From NCBI RefSeq assembly GCF_036192275.1, contig NZ_CP108088.1:4651501-4715500 (forward strand): 64,000 bases of DNA, read 5' to 3'. Under the pieces are notes generated by a model. That model worked only from the letters and a program-made list of their open reading frames with translations, was not told the DNA's origin and searched no databases. The stretch comes from Streptomyces sp. NBC_00250 (lineage in GTDB: Bacteria; Actinomycetota; Actinomycetes; Streptomycetales; Streptomycetaceae). The first letter of the stretch is position 1; each line of letters begins with the position of its first letter. Shown here piece by piece: positions 58,030 to 64,000 of this stretch. The translations under genes and the position numbers were made by a program.

Positions 58030-58914
58030 ATGGATCCGCGACCTTCCGAGAACCCGCACTCCGGACTGCCGCGCTGCTACCGCCACCCGGAGGTGGAGAC
58101 CGGCATCCGCTGTACGCGCTGCGAGAAGCCGATCTGCCCGCAGTGCATGGTCTCCGCCTCCGTCGGCTTCCAGTGCCCCGACTGCGTTCGCAACGGTTCG
58201 GGGACCGGTCACGCCGCCGACGCCAACCAGCCGCGGACGCTCGCGGGTGGCCGGGTGGCGGCGGACGACCGTCTCGTCACCAAGATCCTGATCGGGATCA
58301 ACCTCGCGGTGTACCTCGCCGTCCTGGTGTTCGGCGACCGGCTCGTCGACGAGCTCGTGCTCATCGGCTACGCCTTCAGCCCGGCGCTCGGCGAGGTCGT
58401 CGGGGTCGCCGACGGCGAGTGGTACCGGCTGCTGACCTCGACCGTCCTCCATCAGGAGGTCTGGCACATCCTCTTCAACGTGCTGGGCCTGTGGGTGATC
58501 GGCGGGATCGTCGAGCCCGAGCTGGGCCGGATCCGGTACGCGGCCCTGTGCCTGCTCTCCGGTCTCTCCGGATCCGTGCTCGCCTACCTCGTCGCCGCGC
58601 CCAACCAGCCCTCGCTCGGCGCCTCGGGCGTCGTCTACGGCCTGATCGGCGCCTGGGTGGTGCTGGCCCGTCGGCGCCGGCACGACATGCGGCCGGTGGT
58701 CCTCTTCGTGGCCCTGTCGCTGCTCATGACGTTCACCCGACCGGGGATCTCCTGGGAGGCCCACGTCGGCGGTCTGGTCGCGGGTCTCCTGGTGACGTAC
58801 GCGCTGGTGCACGCGCCCAGGGTCCGTCGGGACCTCGTGCAGTACGGGGCCCTGGCGCTGGTGCTGCTGATCGACCTGGGGGTCGTGCTGGCCCGTTCGG
58901 CGGCGCTCACCTGA
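58030..58914 (+). CDS. rhomboid-family intramembrane serine protease with N-terminal zinc ribbon
   Basis: 294 residues. The cytoplasmic N-terminus has a B-box-like zinc site (Cys16, His19, Cys28, Cys31, Cys36, Cys39, Cys49, Cys52). Six to seven TM helices follow, with catalytic GASGVVYG (Ser199) and His245 in EAHVGGLVAG. HQEVWHILFN is the conserved loop-helix 2 motif. It cleaves substrates within the membrane; the substrate is unknown. The zinc domain is the usual actinobacterial form. Confidence 0.93.
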   Translation: MDPRPSENPHSGLPRCYRHPEVETGIRCTRCEKPICPQCMVSASVGFQCPDCVRNGSGTGHAADANQPRTLAGGRVAADDRLVTKILIGINLAVYLAVLVFGDRLVDELVLIGYAFSPALGEVVGVADGEWYRLLTSTVLHQEVWHILFNVLGLWVIGGIVEPELGRIRYAALCLLSGLSGSVLAYLVAAPNQPSLGASGVVYGLIGAWVVLARRRRHDMRPVVLFVALSLLMTFTRPGISWEAHVGGLVAGLLVTYALVHAPRVRRDLVQYGALALVLLIDLGVVLARSAALT

Positions 58915-58925
58915 GCGCACAGGGC

Positions 58926-59160
58926 TGTGGACGAGCTTCTCTGTGAGCTTTCCCCAGAGTTATCCACAGTGCGTGGCGATCTCCCCCCGTTCTGTGGGGA
59001 AAGACCGCGCCCCTCGCCTCTGACCTGGTATTTCTCCAGAGAGGCGAGGGGCATTGCGGTCTCCGCCGAGGGTGATTCCGGTCATACCGGCGTCAACCTC
59101 GTGCGAGTTATCCACAGATCTTCGTAAGTTATCCAGTGCTGTGCACAACGCTGTGGATAA
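58926..59160. promoter_or_regulatory. DnaA-box cluster between rhomboid gene and crgA
   Basis: The 326-bp spacer 58915-59240 contains exact TTATCCACA at 58960-58968 and 59108-59116, an exact inverted copy TGTGGATAA at 59152-59160, TTATCCAGT at 59129-59137, and near-boxes TGTGGACGA 58926-58934, TGTGGGGAA 58993-59001 and TGTGCACAA 59140-59148. Four lie within 53 bp. DnaA-box clusters outside oriC that bind DnaA strongly and restrain initiation are known in S. coelicolor. Confidence 0.8.
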
Positions 59161-59240
59161 GTTCAGGGGAGAGCTTGACGAGCGGCAGGTACGGACGCTA
59201 GATCGCCGCGCCCGCCGCTGTCTCCCCTACTTCCCCGCAG

Positions 59241-59495
59241 CTACTTCCACTGCGTGGAGACACCGAAGCCGGCCGCGATGAAGCCGAAGCCCACCACGAT
59301 GTTCCAGTTCCGGATCGACTCGATCGGCATCGAGCCGTCGGTGACGTAGAAGACCACGATCCACACCAGACCGATGGCGAACAGCGCCAGCATCACAGGC
59401 GCCACCCAGCTGCGGTTGGTCAGCTTGATCGAGGTGGCCTGCTTCGCGGGCGGGGGCGTGAAGTCGGCCTTCTTGCGGATCCGTGACTTCGGCAC
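59241..59495 (-). CDS. crgA: cell division protein CrgA
   Basis: 84 residues from GTG at 59495 (GGAGAG upstream), [15 protein letters not shown], then two TM helices ([22 protein letters not shown] and [15 protein letters not shown]). It is the actinobacterial divisome protein that inhibits or times FtsZ-ring formation before sporulation septation in Streptomyces. It follows the DnaA-box cluster, which lies beyond its 3' end. Confidence 0.97.
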   Translation of the reverse strand: MPKSRIRKKADFTPPPAKQATSIKLTNRSWVAPVMLALFAIGLVWIVVFYVTDGSMPIESIRNWNIVVGFGFIAAGFGVSTQWK

Positions 59496-59635
59496 GAGGG
59501 ACTCTCCTGTCGATGCGCTGCGTGACCGCGCAGGGAACTGTGGCTGGCGCCGGGATGTGACGAAGGAGGACGACTGAGTCCCCCAGGCGTCCGTTAGCGT
59601 AGTGGTTCCGCGGCACCGAAGGGGATCAGGGTACG

Positions 59636-60403
59636 TTGAGCAATTCCGCCGGCACTCCCGAAGGACCCGGCCGCCCCGCGAGGTGGCGCCCCGTCCAGGT
59701 GCTCACCCTTGCCGTTTTCGCCCTCGCCGGACTGATCTTCGTCACGAGTTTCAACACGGCCAAGGGCACCAACATCCGCACCGACGCCTCGCTCCTGCGG
59801 CTCTCCGACCTGATCGAGGAACGCAGCCACAAGAACGCGGGCCTCGACGAGTCCACCTCCGCCCTCCGCTCCCAGGTCGACACCCTCGCCGCCCGCGACG
59901 ACGGTTCCACCCGTGCGGAGGACGCGAGACTCGACGCGCTGGAGGCGGCGGCGGGCACCACCGAGGTCTCCGGCTCCGGTCTCACCGTCACCCTCGACGA
60001 CGCCCCGCCGAACGCCCAGGCCGCCCCCGGCTACCCCGAGCCGCAGGCCAACGACCTGGTCATCCACCAGCAGGACCTCCAGGCCGTCGTCAACGCCCTG
60101 TGGCAGGGCGGCGCCGAGGGCATCCGGGTGATGGACCAGCGGCTGATCTCCACCAGCGCCGTGCGCTGCGTCGGCAACACCCTGATCCTCCAGGGCCGCG
60201 TCTACTCGCCCCCGTACAAGATCACGGCCGTCGGCGACCGGGGAAAGCTGAACAGGGCCCTCGCGGGCTCCCCGGCGATCCAGAACTACCAGCTGTACGT
60301 GAAGGCGTACGGGCTCGGCTGGAAAGTCGACGAGCACAGGGCGGTGACTCTTCCCGGGTACTCGGGCACAGTGGACCTCCACTACGCGAAGCCGGTGAGC
60401 TGA
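59636..60403 (+). CDS. DUF881 membrane-anchored protein
   Basis: 255 residues from TTG at 59636, chosen because no ATG or GTG is better placed; GGGATCAGGG lies upstream. One N-terminal TM helix ([20 protein letters not shown]) precedes a coiled coil (about 45-95) and the DUF881 domain, with [15 protein letters not shown] and the VDLHYAKPV end. It matches the gene between crgA and pabA in mycobacteria. The fold suggests an extracytoplasmic cell-wall or divisome scaffold. Divergent from crgA. Confidence 0.88.
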   Translation: MSNSAGTPEGPGRPARWRPVQVLTLAVFALAGLIFVTSFNTAKGTNIRTDASLLRLSDLIEERSHKNAGLDESTSALRSQVDTLAARDDGSTRAEDARLDALEAAAGTTEVSGSGLTVTLDDAPPNAQAAPGYPEPQANDLVIHQQDLQAVVNALWQGGAEGIRVMDQRLISTSAVRCVGNTLILQGRVYSPPYKITAVGDRGKLNRALAGSPAIQNYQLYVKAYGLGWKVDEHRAVTLPGYSGTVDLHYAKPVS

Positions 60404-60464
60404 CAGCCGCCTCGCCGACCGCTGGTGGGCCGACACCCGGTGCGTCGACTGCGGGAGGGGCCGC

Positions 60465-61133
60465 TTGCGTCTCGTCGTGAGGACCTTCAGCGAGCTGTGC
60501 ATCACCGTCGGCGCCCTGATCGTCCTCTTCGTCGTGTACGTCCTGTACTGGACCGGCGTCCAGGCCGCGAGCGCGAGCGCCGGCCAGATCGACACCCTCC
60601 AGCGGGAGTGGACGAGCACCCCGGTCCGGACCGCCGCCCCCGCCCCCAGGGCCGTGCCGTACGTCCCCGGCCGGGGCATCGCCGTCATGTACGTCCCCCG
60701 GCTCGGCAAGGACTGGAAGTGGCCGGTCCTCCAGGGCACGGAGGTCGGCACCCTGAAGAAGGGCCTCGGCCACTACGCCGGCACCGCCCGGCTCGGCGCG
60801 ACCGGCAACTTCGCCGTCGCCGGCCACCGCCGCACCTACGGCGACCCCTTCAAGGACTTCCCCCGGCTGCGCGAGGGCGACGCGATCGTCCTCACCGACG
60901 GGACGACCTGGTTCACGTACCGCGTCGACCGCGCTCCCCACCGGACCGTGCCCACGGACATCGGCGTCATCGATCCCGTACCCGTGAAGTCCGGCTTCGC
61001 CGGGCCCGGCCGCTATCTCACCCTCACCACCTGCGAACCCGAGTGGGGCAGCAGCCACCGGCTGGTCGTCTGGGCGCACCTCGACGCCACCCGTCCGGTC
61101 GCCGACGGCCGTCCACAGGCTTTGGACAGCTGA
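60465..61133 (+). CDS. class E sortase
   Basis: 222 residues from TTG at 60465 (GGGAGGGG upstream); GTG 12 bp downstream is possible. An N-terminal TM anchor (ELCITVGALIVLFVVYVLYW) precedes the sortase barrel with His121 (AVAGHRRTYG), Cys190 (TLTTC) and Arg199 (SSHRLVVWAH). Class E enzymes join LAxTG proteins to the wall peptide. It is the first of three sortases in 3.5 kb and the only one upstream of pabA. Confidence 0.93.
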   Translation: MRLVVRTFSELCITVGALIVLFVVYVLYWTGVQAASASAGQIDTLQREWTSTPVRTAAPAPRAVPYVPGRGIAVMYVPRLGKDWKWPVLQGTEVGTLKKGLGHYAGTARLGATGNFAVAGHRRTYGDPFKDFPRLREGDAIVLTDGTTWFTYRVDRAPHRTVPTDIGVIDPVPVKSGFAGPGRYLTLTTCEPEWGSSHRLVVWAHLDATRPVADGRPQALDS

Positions 61134-61197
61134 CCCCCCACGGCCCCCTCGCCCCGTACTCTGGTCCCCGTAACGAACGGAAGGGGCGGTCGACGTC

Positions 61198-61359
61198 ATG
61201 TACGGCTGGATCTGGCGGCATCTGCCGGGCAACGCGTGGGTGCGGGCGCTGATCTCGATCGTGCTGGTCCTCGCGGTCGTCTACGTCCTGTTCCAGTACG
61301 TGTTCCCCTGGGCGGAGCCTCTGCTTCCGTTCAACGATGTGACGGTGGACGGCCAGTGA
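61198..61359 (+). CDS. small membrane protein between sortase and pabA
   Basis: 53 residues from ATG at 61198 (AAGGGGCGG upstream): YGWIWRHLPGNAWVRALIS then a TM helix (IVLVLAVVYVLFQYVFPW) and the end LLPFNDVTVDGQ. Its stop overlaps the pabA GTG (GTGA), so both are translated together. It is conserved at this place in Streptomyces. Function unknown. Confidence 0.85.
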   Translation: MYGWIWRHLPGNAWVRALISIVLVLAVVYVLFQYVFPWAEPLLPFNDVTVDGQ

Positions 61360-61994
61360 GCGCGCGAATTCTCGTCGTCGACAACTACGACAGCTTCGTC
61401 TTCAACCTCGTTCAGTACCTCTACCAGCTCGGCGCCGAGTGCGAAGTCCTCCGCAACGACGAGGTCGAGCTGAGCCACGCCCAGGACGGCTTCGACGGCG
61501 TCCTGCTCTCGCCCGGACCCGGCGCGCCCGAACAGGCCGGGGTCTGCATCGACATGGTCCGCCACTGCGCGGACACCGGCGTGCCCGTCTTCGGGGTCTG
61601 CCTCGGCATGCAGTCGATGGCCGTGGCGTACGGCGGGGTCGTCGACCGCGCGCCCGAGCTGCTGCACGGCAAGACCTCGCTCGTCACGCACGAGGGCCAG
61701 GGCGTCTTCGCCGGGCTGCCCTCGCCGTTCACCGCGACCCGCTACCACTCGCTCGCCGCCGAGCCCGCCGCGCTGCCGGCCGAGCTCCAGGTCACCGCGC
61801 GGACCGAGGACGGCATCATCATGGGCCTTCGCCACCGCGAACTGCCCGTCGAGGGCGTCCAGTTCCACCCCGAGTCCGTCCTCACCGAGCACGGGCACCT
61901 GATGCTCGCCAACTGGCTGGAGCAGTGCGGCGACAAGGGGGCGGTCGGACGGTCGGCGGGGCTCGCGCCGGTGGTGGGCAAGGCCGTCGCGTGA
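61356..61994 (+). CDS. pabA: aminodeoxychorismate/anthranilate synthase glutaminase subunit
   Basis: 212 residues from GTG at 61356. A class I glutamine amidotransferase: LVVDNYDSFVFNLVQYL start, GPGAPEQAG, nucleophile GVCLGMQ (Cys82), and FHPESV (His171, Glu173). It gives ammonia to PabB or TrpE to make aminodeoxychorismate (folate) or anthranilate (tryptophan). The unlinked PabA/TrpG of this region may serve both. Its ends overlap both neighbours, placing it inside the sortase operon. Confidence 0.93.
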   Translation: MSARILVVDNYDSFVFNLVQYLYQLGAECEVLRNDEVELSHAQDGFDGVLLSPGPGAPEQAGVCIDMVRHCADTGVPVFGVCLGMQSMAVAYGGVVDRAPELLHGKTSLVTHEGQGVFAGLPSPFTATRYHSLAAEPAALPAELQVTARTEDGIIMGLRHRELPVEGVQFHPESVLTEHGHLMLANWLEQCGDKGAVGRSAGLAPVVGKAVA

Positions 61995-63199
61995 CGACGG
62001 GCTCTCCGTGGTTCCGGGCGACGAACGAGCCCGAGCCCGAGCCGATACCCGTGGACCCTTACGCGGTCCCTTCGCCGTACCAGGAACCGGCTCCGGCCCC
62101 GTACCCCGAGCAGCCCTACCAGGAGCACCGGCAGCCCTACCAGGAGCCTCGACAGCCCTACCAGGAGCACCAGCAGCCCTACCGGGAACCCGAGTCCGGC
62201 TACGAGACCCCTTACACAGCTCCCTACGCAGCTCCCCACGAGGCTCCCCGCGAGGACTCCTCCACGCCCTCGTACGAGCCGTACGAGGCGGTGGAGGTCC
62301 CCCGGCCCTCAGCGAGCGACACGGCGGTTCTGGAGGCCGTGGAGGCCCTTCCCGGGCCCGGCCGGGCCGAGCGCCGGCGCGCCGCCAAGGGCGGTCGGGG
62401 CAAGAGCCGCCGAGGCGGCCCGCCCGCCACCCCGTCCGGCGCCTCGCCGACCGCCCCGCCCGCGGCCCCGCTCTCCCGCGTCGAGGCCCGGCGTGCCGCC
62501 CGCGCGGCCAAGGACAGCGTCGGCGTCGTCGCAAGCCGCGCCGTCGGGGAACTCTTCATCACCTTCGGCGTCGTCATGCTGCTCTTCGTCACCTACCAGC
62601 TGTGGTGGACGAACATCCTCGCCGGTCAGGAGACCGACCGGGCCAAGGAGCAGATCGAGGACACCTGGGCCAACGGCGACGCCGAGAAGGACGACAGCAA
62701 GCCGGGCGCCTTCGAGCCCGGCGAGGGCTTCGCCATCATGTACATCCCCAAGCTGGACGTCGTCGTCCCCGTCGCCGAGGGCATCAACAAGGCCAAGGTC
62801 CTCGACAAGGGCATGGTCGGCCACTACTCCGACGGCAAGCTCAAGACCGCCATGCCCGCCGACAAGCAGGGCAACTTCGCGGTCGCCGGCCACCGCAACA
62901 CCCACGGCGAGCCGTTCCGGTACATCAACCAGCTGAAGCCCGGCGACCCGATCGTCGTCGAGACCCGGAACGCGTACTACACCTACGAGATGGCGAGCAT
63001 CCTGCCGCAGACATCGCCCTCCAACGTCTCCGTGATCGACCCGGTGCCGAAGGGCTCGGGCTTCACGAAGGCGGGCCGGTTCATCACGCTGACCACCTGC
63101 ACACCCGAGTTCACCAGCACCTACCGCATGATCGTGTGGGGCAAGCTGGTCGAGGAACGCCCGCGCAGCCAGGGAAAGCCGAAAGCGCTCGTAGGCTGA
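61991..63199 (+). CDS. srtE1: class E sortase with long disordered N-terminus (SrtE1-like)
   Basis: 402 residues from GTG at 61991, overlapping the pabA stop. The N-terminus (about 1-190) is Pro/Glu/Tyr-rich and includes four copies of a 7-residue PYQEHRQ-type repeat (62113-62185). A TM helix (ELFITFGVVMLLFVTYQLWW) precedes the sortase barrel: His301 (VAGHRNTHGEP), Cys370 (ITLTTC), Arg379. By position and long N-terminus it matches SrtE1 of S. coelicolor, which anchors the long chaplins. Downstream of it lies a second enzyme. Confidence 0.88.
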   Translation: MTTGSPWFRATNEPEPEPIPVDPYAVPSPYQEPAPAPYPEQPYQEHRQPYQEPRQPYQEHQQPYREPESGYETPYTAPYAAPHEAPREDSSTPSYEPYEAVEVPRPSASDTAVLEAVEALPGPGRAERRRAAKGGRGKSRRGGPPATPSGASPTAPPAAPLSRVEARRAARAAKDSVGVVASRAVGELFITFGVVMLLFVTYQLWWTNILAGQETDRAKEQIEDTWANGDAEKDDSKPGAFEPGEGFAIMYIPKLDVVVPVAEGINKAKVLDKGMVGHYSDGKLKTAMPADKQGNFAVAGHRNTHGEPFRYINQLKPGDPIVVETRNAYYTYEMASILPQTSPSNVSVIDPVPKGSGFTKAGRFITLTTCTPEFTSTYRMIVWGKLVEERPRSQGKPKALVG

Positions 63200-63236
63200 G
63201 ACCCCACACCTCCGGACGGGACGACGGGACGACCTA

Positions 63237-63911
63237 GTGGCACGCGTGCGTAATCGGATCGCCGGGATCATCAGCCTCTTCGGTGAACTCCTCATCACGG
63301 CGGGCGTGGTGCTCGGCCTCTTCGTCGTCTACTCCCTGTGGTGGACGAACGTCCTCGCCGACCGTGCCGCGGACCAGGACGGCGCCCAGGTCCGCGACCG
63401 CTGGGCCGACGGACCCGGAGCGCTCGACACCAAGGACGGCATCGGCTTCCTGCACGTGCCGGCGATGAAGAACGGTGAGGTCCTGGTCAAGCAGGGCACC
63501 GGCAGCGACAACCTCAACAACGGCGTTGCCGGCTACTACACCGACCCGATCAAGTCCGCGCTCCCGCAGGACAAGCAGGGCAACTTCACGCTCGCCGCGC
63601 ACCGGGACGGCCACGGCGCCAAGTTCCACAACATCCACAAGTTGAAGAACGGCGACGCGATCGTCTTCGAGTCCAAGGACACCTGGTACATCTACAAGGT
63701 CTACAAGACCCTGCCGGAGACCACGAAGTACAACGTGGACGTCCTCCAGCCCGTGCCGAAGGAGTCCGGCAAGAACAAGCCCGGCCGGTTCATCACCCTG
63801 ACCACCTGCACCCCCATGTACACCTCCGACTTCCGGTACATCGTCTGGGGCGAGCTGGAGCGCACGGAGAGGGTCGACCGCGACCGGACCCCTCCGGCGG
63901 AGCTTCGCTGA
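63237..63911 (+). CDS. srtE2: class E sortase (SrtE2-like)
   Basis: 224 residues from GTG at 63237. A TM anchor (ELLITAGVVLGLFVVYSLWW) precedes the barrel with His122 (LAAHRDGHG), Cys191 (ITLTTC) and Arg200. It lacks the disordered N-terminus of the upstream gene but shares the GELLIT...LWWTN anchor and TLTTCTP active site. It is paired with srtE1 and ends just before a very strong terminator. In S. coelicolor SrtE1 and SrtE2 both act on chaplins. Confidence 0.88.
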   Translation: MARVRNRIAGIISLFGELLITAGVVLGLFVVYSLWWTNVLADRAADQDGAQVRDRWADGPGALDTKDGIGFLHVPAMKNGEVLVKQGTGSDNLNNGVAGYYTDPIKSALPQDKQGNFTLAAHRDGHGAKFHNIHKLKNGDAIVFESKDTWYIYKVYKTLPETTKYNVDVLQPVPKESGKNKPGRFITLTTCTPMYTSDFRYIVWGELERTERVDRDRTPPAELR

Positions 63912-63927
63912 GGTGACCGAAGAGGAC

Positions 63928-63976
63928 CGAAGGGGAGAGCCCCGGCATCCACTGGATGCCGGGGCTCTCCCCTTCG
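63928..63976. terminator. strong bidirectional terminator after the sortase operon
   Basis: A perfect 23-bp inverted repeat (63928-63950 against 63954-63976) about an ACT loop, with CGAAGGGGAGAG at the base. It ends the crgA-to-srtE2 plus-strand region and could also serve a leftward gene beyond the window. Nothing else is visible to 64000. Confidence 0.93.
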
Positions 63977-64000
63977 AACGGTCGCGGGGGCGTCAGTCGA

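Overview
The window is a piece of a high-GC Streptomyces-type actinomycete chromosome centred on the replication origin. The evidence is third-position GC bias, frequent GTG and TTG starts, the order rpmH-dnaA-oriC-dnaN-gnd-recF-dciA-gyrB-gyrA, a dispersed array of GTTTCACGTGAAAC parS sites, crgA, femX and class E sortases. Nearly everything is vertically inherited core. I see no insertion sequence, prophage, CRISPR array or rRNA operon.

Layout. 1-1.86 kb: end of one alpha/beta hydrolase, then a second hydrolase with its TetR regulator and a 35-bp palindromic operator. 1.88-9.94 kb: dnaB, a MATE exporter with a probable leaderless promoter, the rpsF-ssb-rpsR-rplI operon, a small membrane protein, femX and an alanine-racemase-like gene. 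9.96-17.9 kb: a GT-C mannosyltransferase-like protein, a class A penicillin-binding protein, PadR with ino1, and an MFS transporter. 17.98-29.4 kb: CCA-adding enzyme, then the block DUF6049 / MurJ / pseudokinase / SigM / anti-sigma / TrxB / TrxA, in the same order as in mycobacteria. 29.5-36.2 kb (leftward): GNAT, parB, parA, rsmG, khpB/jag, yidC, yidD, rnpA, rpmH. 36.6-49.1 kb (rightward): dnaA, oriC, dnaN, gnd, recF, dciA, gyrB, gyrA, DUF3566, tRNA-Ile. 49.4-57.3 kb is the least conserved part: DLW-39 peptide, a VWA-domain surface protein with a translationally coupled paralogue, a Ser/Thr kinase beside an XRE regulator, tRNA-Ala, a doubly frameshifted lipoprotein gene, a small secreted protein, a helically phased repeat tract and DUF5324. 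57.5-63.9 kb: cyclophilin, rhomboid protease, a DnaA-box cluster, crgA, DUF881, sortase, small membrane protein, pabA and two more class E sortases.

How it works together. The centre carries initiator, origin, clamp, helicase-loading and gyrase functions. ParA, ParB and nine parS sites lie to its left, and extra DnaA-box clusters lie about 35 kb to the left (beside dnaB) and 20 kb to the right (beside crgA). These may titrate DnaA or link replication to helicase supply and cell division. Around this core are envelope genes (femX, PBP, MurJ with pseudokinase, YidC/YidD, CrgA, sortases) and thiol-redox genes (trxBA behind a sigma-R-type promoter).

The best second-look items are the ~10.5-bp-phased repeat between convergent genes at 56.3-56.6 kb, the DnaA-box clusters outside oriC, a degenerate ~11-bp repeat inside the dnaA side of oriC, the VWA/paralogue pair, the doubly frameshifted lipoprotein, and several near-perfect operator palindromes. 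I found no clearly new defence or mobile system.
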